From NCBI GenBank assembly GCA_022432975.1, contig CM039514.1, forward strand, positions 5,253,519-5,317,518: a stretch of DNA of 64,000 nt, written 5' to 3'. The first letter of the stretch is position 1. Each line of letters starts with the position of its first letter. Shown piece by piece: positions 57,285-64,000 of the stretch. Position numbers and translations under genes: made by a program. Origin of the DNA: Begonia masoniana (Eukaryota > Streptophyta > Magnoliopsida > Cucurbitales > Begoniaceae). The notes below the pieces were generated by a model. The model saw only the letters and a program-made list of their open reading frames with translations. It did no database searches and was not told the origin of the DNA.

Positions 57285-57680
57285 TGATTGGAAACTTTCG
57301 CTAAGTAGATACTCTTGTGTATCTCGATCTCTAGAATCTGAATATCTAATCGGTTTTCTATTTTTGCAGGTTTTATAAATCTGCAGGGAAAATTTTTGGT
57401 CCATTATATCTTGAATTTTCTGGTTGGAAATGTTCGAAAAGTATATATTCTTGCTTGCATCGATCTATAGAATTTGAATATCTAATCGGTTTTCTATTTC
57501 TGCAAGTTTCAGAAATTGATCTAGAAAATTTTTGATCCATTATATCTTTAATTTTCTGGTTGGAAACTTTCAAAAAGTAAATATTCTTACTTGTCTTGAT
57601 CTCTAGAATCTGAATATCTAATCAGTTTTCTATTTCTGCAAGTTTTGAAATTGGTCGGGAAATTTTTCAATTCGTTATAT
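57285..57680 (+). repeat. Tandem ~145-bp repeats in the family-C leader
   Basis: Three imperfect copies, each containing TCTAGAATCTGAATATCTAA, then CGGTTTTCTATTTCTGCAAG and a TTTTTGATCCATTATATCTT-type segment. They lie between the primer site and gag, so they belong to the element's untranslated leader. Confidence 0.85.
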
Positions 57681-58118
57681 CTTAAGATTCTCAAGGCTTG
57701 TGTTGATTTAGGCATATATTGATTTCTCATACCCCTTAGAGATTATATTGTGCCAAATATCCAGTTATTATCCTCTTCTGCAAATTTCTACATTTTACCG
57801 AAAAATTTCTATACTTGTGAATACCTTAGTTGTTTCAAGGTATCACCTCCGGTGGTTGCTTCATATACTCACCAAATATCGAATTCTTCAAAACGTTATA
57901 TCCAAATATTGATTCTAGTGAACGCCTTAGTGACTTGATTCTAATCATTCTTGAACATTGAATTTAAAGTTTGAAATTTTCTAGTTTCATTTGTTTCATT
58001 GTCTCTTGATTGGGTTCTTACTTTAAGAACCAAAAGAGAAGATTGAGTGGTAAGAGTCAAGAGACGAGTTTATTTTGTTAAAGCCAAATTTTGAGAGAAA
58101 CACAAGTAGAGTTATTAT

Positions 58119-58202
58119 TGTAACGCCCCCGAACCCACTAAACACTCTTAAGGTAACCTAGTCTAAGGCTACGTACGTCAAGAAAATTTTCCGGGTGTTA
58201 CA
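58119..58202 (+). mobile_element. 84-bp LTR-like mini-insertion in the family-C leader
   Basis: TGTAACGCCCCCGAACCC at the left and TTTTCCGGGTGTTACA at the right are LTR-style ends (TG...CA, inverted TGTAACRCCC). The sister fragment at 16779-16790 lacks it. Flanks ATTAT and ATTGT differ by one base, so a target duplication is only tentative. Too short for any coding; it could be a solo LTR of a very small (SMART/TRIM-class) element. Confidence 0.55.
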
Positions 58203-58334
58203 ATTGTTGAACGAGTGTAAACAAATAAGAGATAGAAAAAATCCATTTATTCGCTTATTATTTATTGTTTAACATTTGTTTATATTGATCTTTTTCATTT
58301 ATTGTTTACTTATTTTGATTGATTGTTTCGAAAA

Positions 58335-59247
58335 TCATGAGTGGGGAGGAGAGTGAAATGGATTTAAAAGTGTTTATGAGGGCCATACAGGACCAATTTA
58401 CAACTATTACTAGGAGGATGAAACGGTTGGAAATACCATCACCTAAGTACTCTCGTGGAAGGAGAGCTGACGACGAAAAAGAGTTTGAGAACGAAAATAG
58501 ACCATACCGAAGGAAAATGTATGATAAGATAGACCGAGAGGATGATGACCTAAGCTACATCAAGATAAATATTCATTCATTCCAAGGAAAAAGTGGTCCC
58601 GAGACTTTCTTTGAATGAAAATGAAAAGTGGATTTGTTGTTCGAATGTCAAAAACTATAAGTTTGTTACGATGGAATTCACCGACTATGCAAGTATTTGG
58701 TGAAACCAATTGGTCAAGAATCAGAGGCATATTGGAAAAATGTGAAGGCACCTATGAAGAAAAGGTACGCTCTGACACTATTATAGAGATTTATGTCGGA
58801 AGCTCCAAAGTTTAACTCAAGAATTTAAGAGTGTGAAAAAATATTACAAGGATATGGAAGTCGCTATGATAAGGGCTAATATCGTTGTGGATGGGGAAGC
58901 CGCAATGGTGAGATTTTTGGGAGGATTAAATCGAGAAGTTGTGGATATAGTAGATTTGCAACACTTACATGGATATGGAAGAGTTGCTACATAAAGCAAT
59001 CAAAATAGAACGACAATTAAAAGTGAAAAGAAGGGCAAAGGTAGGAACGACGTCGAATAACTCATGGAAACCAAGTTTGAAAATTGATAAGCCAAACCCA
59101 AAGGAGGATCCCAAAGGTAAAACCGCTGCTAACAACGTCATTCTACCAAAAAGGAAGGGCAAAATTTCTACACCTTGGACTAGAGAAATCAAATGCTTTC
59201 GGTGCCAAAGATTCAGACATATCGCGTCGAATTCTCCAAAAAAATGA
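58335..59247 (+). pseudogene. Family-C gag, decayed
   Basis: MSGEESEMDLKVFM opens the protein. Capsid segments INIHSFQGKSGPETFFE, EVAMIRANIV-like and HKAIKIERQLKVK follow, then a knuckle CFRCQRFRHIASNS whose last Cys has become Ser. Stops and frameshifts occur after 58618 and near 58815 and 58965. Confidence 0.85.
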
Positions 59248-60286
59248 GCGATGATTTTATTGGATAATGGAAATGTGGAAAGTGTGAGTTCAAGTGATAA
59301 CAAAATGCTACCACTAGAAGATTGTAGTGACGTAGATGTGGAAGAACCGGTTAAAGGAGAATTACTAGTCACAAGGAGAGTACTAAATGTGCAAGTTAAG
59401 GAGGACGACAACAATGTTCAAAGAGAAAATATATTTCATATTAGATGTCATGTCAACAACAAGGTGTGTAGTTTGATTATTGATAGTGGAAGTTACACAA
59501 ATATGGCTAGTACGTTGTTGGTTCAAAACTTAAAATTGAAGATCAAAAAACACGAAACCATACAAATTGCAATGGTTAAGTGATTGTGGTAAAATCCAGG
59601 TGAGGAAACAAGTATTGCTTTGTCAATTGGAAGGTACAAGGATCGAGTTTTGTGTGATGTAATACCGATGCAAGCTACTCACATTCTTTTGGGGAGACCA
59701 TGACAATACGATAGACTAGTTAAACATATTGGATTTAAGAATGAGTATTCCCTAGTTCAAAATGGAAGAATTGTGGTTCTAACACCTTTACAACAGTGGG
59801 AAGCAAGTATGGACCAAGAAAGGATAGCCAAAGAGTTCCAAAGCTACAAAAAGTTGAAGGAAAAAGGAGGAAAAAATTCGAATAACAGAGTAGTTGAAAA
59901 ACAAAGTGGGAAAGAAGAAATAGAAAAAGACGAATATGAAAAAGGAGACAAAAGAGCAAAAGAGAGAAAAGCCAAGAGCGAAGTGAGCAAAAAAAAACAA
60001 AGAGGAAGAAAAAAAATTAGAGAAAGAGAGAAAAACACAGGGATGAGGAGAAAAAAAGAGTGGAATTTTGAGAAAAAGTGAGGAAAGTAATGAGATAATT
60101 TTATTAGTGTACAAAGATATTTATTTTACTTCTGACGAACTAACAGATTTTCTTCCAGTGGATGTGACCTCTCACTTGCAGGAATATGAATATGTATTTC
60201 CGGAGGAGTTACCTAAAGGAGTACACCCACTTAGGGGAATAGAACATCAAATCGACTTCATGCCAGGAGCAACAATTCTTAACTGA
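59248..60286 (+). pseudogene. Family-C protease and linker, decayed
   Basis: Protease signature LIIDSGSYTNMAS lies near 59472-59510, with HILLGRP-like text near 59680. Then a very Lys/Glu/Arg-rich stretch (59840-60080), and the pro-RT linker EYVFPEELPKGVHPLRGIEHQIDF near 60188-60260. Several stops. Confidence 0.82.
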
Positions 60287-62714
60287 CTCGCATATCGAGC
60301 CAATCTGGAAGAAACGAAGGAGGTACAAAGGCAAGTGGACGAATTGGTAGAAAAAGGTCTGGTGAAAGAAAGTCTTAGCTCATGCTCTGTTCCAGTGATT
60401 TTAGTCCCAAAGAAGGACGGGACATGGAGGATGTGTGTCGATTGTCGAGCAGTCAACAAAATTACTGTAAAGTATCGACATATTATTCCTCAATTAGATG
60501 CCATGCTTGATGAATTGTATGGTGCTTGTTTATTTTCTAAATTGATTTAAAGAATAGGTACTATCAAATTCGTATCAAAGAAAGAGACGAATGGAAAACT
60601 GCTTTTAAAACAAAGTATGAACTTTACGAATTGTTAGTTACCGTTTGGATTATCTGACGCACCTAGCACATTTATGAGATTAATGAACCCATTTTACAGC
60701 AATTTATTGGAAAATTCATGGTGGTTTATTTTGACGATATATTGGTATATAGCAAGACCTTCTAATAGCATATAGAACATTTGAAATTCATTTTTAATGT
60801 GTTGCGATTAAATCAATTGTATGTCAATCTTAAAAAGTGCACGTTTTGCATGAAATTGGTAGTTTTCCTTGGTTTTGTAGTAAGCTTGAATAGAGTATCG
60901 ATGGACGATGAAAAAGTAAGAGCAATCAAGGAATGGCCTACGCCAAAGAACGTGAATGAGGTATGTAGTTTTCATGGTTTAGCACCTATGAATATATTGG
61001 TTAAAAAGAACGTTGAGTTTGAAGGGCTTTTAATCTATTGAAAGAGAAATTAACTAATGCTTTTTTATTAGTTTTGCCGAATTCTGATGAGACGTTTGAA
61101 ATTCAATGTGATGCATCAGGAAAGGAAATTGAAGGTGTTTTGATGTAGGAAATGAAGTCTATCGCGTATTTCAGTGAAAAGCTTAGTGGAGCGGCGTTAA
61201 ATTATCCAACCAACAAAAATTGTATGTCTTGGTAAGGACATTACAAACATGGTAACACTACATGTGGCTGAGGGAGTTCATCATTCACTCTGATCATGAG
61301 AACTTGAAGCATCTAAAGTCACAAAAAAAATTGCACAAGAGACAGCCAAGTGGATGGAGTCCATCGAGACTTTTTTGTACGTCATCTACTATAAGAAAAG
61401 TAAGGACAACGTAGTCGCCGATGTGTTGTCTCGATGGTACGTTCTAATCACTTCTCTGCAATCTAAATTATTGGGATTTGAATTCATTAAAGATTTGTAA
61501 GAATTGAATTTGGATTTTTGTCAAGTTTGGAAAGATTGTGAGAAAATTACATGTGTTGACTACTATAGACATTAAAGGTATTTATTTAAAAAAGATAAAT
61601 TTTGTATACCTAAATGCTCATTACGCGAATTGCTTGTTTGGGAAAACTCATGGAGGAGGTTTAATGGGACATTTTGGAATTGACAAAACATTAAGTGTAT
61701 TGGTTGAACATTTCTTTTGGTAAAAAATGAAGCATGATGTGATATCTATTTGTGAAAAATGTATTAAATGTAGGAAGACCAAATCGAAGGTCAAACCATA
61801 TGGTTTATATAGTCATTTACCCGTGTCCGACCATCCTTGGATAGATATTTCAATAGATTTTGTATTAGGTTTGCCGAGGACATAAAGAGGTAAGGATAAT
61901 ATTTTTGTGGTTGTTGACCGTTTTAAGAAAATGGCTTATTTTATCGCATGTTCTTAAACTAATGATGCTACACATTTGACAGATTTATTCTTGAAAAAAT
62001 ACTACGTTTGCATGGGATACCGAGAACTATTGTGAGTGATAGATATGTGAAATTCTTTAGCCATTTTTTAGAGAATTTTGTGAAGTAAACTCAGAATGAA
62101 ACTTTTGTTTTCCACTGTATCACACCCTCAAACAGATGAGCAAACCAAGATAGTAAATCGAACATTATTTACGTTACTAAGGGCGCTAATTTCTAAAAAT
62201 TTAAAGCAATGAGAAAATTGTTTACCACATGATGAGTTTGCTTATAATAGAGTTGTTCAACTACCACTTCATATTCACCTTTTGAGATTGTTTATGGTTT
62301 TAATCTCCTTCCTCCTCTTGATATATTAACGTTGCCTACTAACAAATTTGTTGATTAAAATGGAAAAAGAAAACCGAGTTTGTTAGGGAATTACAACAAA
62401 TGTACGAAAAAATATTCAAAAAAAAGAATGAAACTATGCGCGACAAGCTAACAAAAGAAGTAAGGAAGTCATATTTGAACTCGGAGATTAGGTTTGGGTT
62501 CATCTATGGAAAAAAAGATTCGCAAGTCAAAGAAATTATAAGTTTCAACCATGAGAGGATGGACCATTCCAAGTTTTTCAACGAATAAACGATAACTCCT
62601 ACAAAATCAATCTACCAAGCCAGTATGGTAACGTAAGCGCTACTTTTAATATCAGTGACTTATCTTTTATGATGCAGGAGATTCGAGGATGAATCTTTTC
62701 AAAGAGAGAGGGAA
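60287..62714 (+). pseudogene. Family-C RT, RNase H and integrase, heavily decayed
   Basis: RT: VPKKDGTWRMCVDCRAVNK near 60406-60460 and VYFDDILVYS near 60727-60757. RNase H: QCDASGKEIEG near 61105. Integrase: HGGGLMGHFGIDKTL...KCIKCRKTK near 61650-61785, VVVDRFKKMAYF near 61906, and a damaged DDE region ([13 protein letters not shown]) near 62130. Many stops and shifts. The end (MNLFKERGNDV at 62689) runs into the 3' LTR, as in element D. Confidence 0.85.
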
Positions 62715-63632
62715 TGATGTAATCCAAGGATCCATTAAAAGCCAAGTCAAGACCAAAGGCCAAGATCCATTGCAAGACATCGGAGGACTAATGACAAGAT
62801 CAAAGACAAATAAGATGTATAAAAATCTACAAGGCTTGATCAAAGAAATTCAAGACAAAGAGTCATCACACAACGAACAAAGACTCATGATGATATTAAG
62901 TATTGATGAAGAAGCAATGGATGACCAAAGAATCAAGGAATGCAAGCATTTAAATGCTACGTTGAAAGAAAGCCCACACGAAATCAGAAGTGCGCGCAAA
63001 CATCCAGTATCGCGCGCGCTCACCCATTTCCCACGCACGCATCCGCGCGCACCTCTGCATGCATCTGCACGAACCACGGCGCGCCCCACTTCGACCTACG
63101 CCTCGCCCAACACCCACTCAGCCCACGCCCCATGCAACACCCAGCAGCCCGCTCATCTCACACACACCGTTTGCCTCATGTTCAGCGGCCGCTCATCACG
63201 TGCCCAGCCTAGCTACGCCCGTGCCCCTGCGCGCATAGCCCACCTCGCATCTATGCATGCCGTGCCTCCCTCATCCTTCAACCCTAAGTTTTTTTATTTG
63301 TAATTTTTAAGTTATTTTATTATGTTTTATGGTTAACCTAGTTTTTGCCTATTTAAACAAAGTTGTGAGACCTTATTATGCACTCTGAATTTTTATGAAA
63401 ATTGAGCTTATGTTTTTTTGTGAGATTCTTTGAATTCTCTTCTTAAGTTTTTATTGAGGAAAAATATCTTCTTCAAGTACTTGCTTGAAAGGATCAAACT
63501 TGATAACTTTTTATTAATCCAACAAGTTTGGTTCGGGTCAAACTTCTATTCTCTTGAATCATAAAGGAGTTTCTGTGATTATTCCGCGTTGTTGTCAAGT
63601 CTCGAATTCTCTAAAATCCTAGGTTGACATCA
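62715..63632 (+). repeat. 3' LTR of the family-C element
   Basis: TGATGTAATCC to TTGACATCA, 918 bp. Between 62990 and 63260 it is strikingly GC- and GCGC-rich (GCGCGCGCTCACCC), against an AT-rich remainder. The polyprotein frame stays open through much of it, to 63303, beginning with QVKTKGQDPLQDIGG and TRSKTNKMYKNLQGLI, a usual gypsy C-terminal tail. Confidence 0.88.
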
Positions 63633-63637
63633 AGTTT

Positions 63638-64000
63638 TCTCTAGAGAAAATCTCACTCGTTGTTTTCTTTAAGCTGACGAGATATCAAGAGAACAAAAAA
63701 TGACTTGTTTGACCTGGAGACCATAACCAACTTATTAGTGGGGTTTCATTACGACACATCACCAAATTTAAGCCTACACAATGGATATCTATACAGTAAA
63801 GTCTCACACTTTATCAAATGTTTAAATCTCAGTAACCTTAAACTATATTTGATTACTTTAACAGACGATATATAATTATTATTAAATATATGAGCCTACT
63901 GCGTAATTGTTAAATTATATCTAAACTAATCACCTAGTGGTAAGGTGACACCATGGGCATGGGCTGCACGTTTCTTCTTTCACCTCTCTTTCTCTCTTCA
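63638..64000. other. Right flank of the family-C element
   Basis: Matches 28770-29000 and 45570-45800 (for example AAGCTGACGAGATATCAAGA), so it is a further diverged copy of the promoter-like block of the proline-rich gene. The last ~140 bp are not matched in the window. No coding frame. Confidence 0.6.

Larger units (their letters stand above)
33616..57375 (+). repeat. Tandem duplication, unit 2 (with nested insertions)
   Basis: Second copy of 27272-33615, expanded by a Copia element (35286-45378) and a family-A element (47998-56704). It keeps about 130 bp near 34233-34365 and about 210 bp near 34730-34960 that unit 1 lacks, and has lost most of the proline-rich gene. After 57375 the sequence continues as intact family-C leader, whereas unit 1 jumps to the start of unit 2, so this is the original right side. 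Confidence 0.85.
47572..63632 (+). mobile_element. Family-C Ty3/gypsy element, decayed, with a nested family-A element
   Basis: The 5' LTR is 47572-57192 (interrupted by 47998-56704), the internal region 57193-62714 and the 3' LTR 62715-63632. The LTRs begin TGATRTAATCC. Flanks are AGTTT (47567-47571 and 63633-63637). A degenerate primer site TGGTATGAGAGC is at 57195-57206. The internal region reads gag, protease, RT, RNase H and integrase with many stops. The right flank matches 28770 onward, showing the pre-insertion sequence. This is the oldest complete insertion here by decay. Confidence 0.88.

Noticed and set aside
59788..60114. Ser/Phe-rich antisense frames
   Set aside because: They are the reverse of the Lys/Glu-rich linker of family-C pol and have no independent support.

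Overview
This is plant nuclear DNA, most likely from a eudicot. It is AT-rich, has almost no host coding sequence, and is built of nested LTR retrotransposons whose primer-binding sites match plant initiator tRNA-Met (TGGTATCAGAGC). It also holds hAT-type DNA elements with 8-bp target duplications, and a 5S-rRNA-bearing Cassandra element. No species can be named from the sequence alone.

Layout. 1-10153: a Ty3/gypsy element (A, + strand, Tekay/Del-type chromovirus) whose 5' end lies outside the window. Its gag holds a 1.6-kb hAT element (772-2368) and its pol holds a solo LTR of its own family (3128-5324); its 3' LTR is 8123-10153. 10154-16309: the end of a Tat-like LTR, holding a solo LTR (B, 10473-15352), which holds another solo LTR of family A (12558-14860). 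16310-17648: a decayed gypsy fragment (family C). 18306-25351: a complete gypsy element (D, - strand, TSD GATTA) with an 1121-bp hAT element in its pol. 25352-27271: unassigned DNA with a possible last exon of a host gene.

27272-57375 is a direct tandem duplication. Unit 1 is 27272-33615; unit 2 is 33616-57375. Unit 1 carries a small proline-rich secreted-protein gene (with an internal stop) and a Cassandra element (30768-31603). Unit 2 carries a Sirevirus-like Copia element (35286-45378, - strand, TSD GTAAT), a truncated copy of the proline-rich gene, and the start of a family-C gypsy element (47572-63632, TSD AGTTT). The 5' LTR of that element was hit by a young family-A element (47998-56704, - strand, TSD GATAA). 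Each of the Cassandra, Copia and family-A insertions has a matching empty site in the other unit, so the nesting can be read directly.

Most coding capacity belongs to gag-pol proteins: capsid with zinc knuckles, aspartic protease, reverse transcriptase, RNase H and integrase, with a chromodomain in family A. None is free of stops. The most interesting items are intron-like signals and conserved hairpins inside family-A LTRs, LTR arrays of a TCGG-n-AGATG word next to TGACGTCA sites, a paired GTGTCAC/GATGTCA word scattered through coding and non-coding parts of the Copia element, an extra ORF after pol in the same element, and a TIC110-like exon captured by a hAT element.
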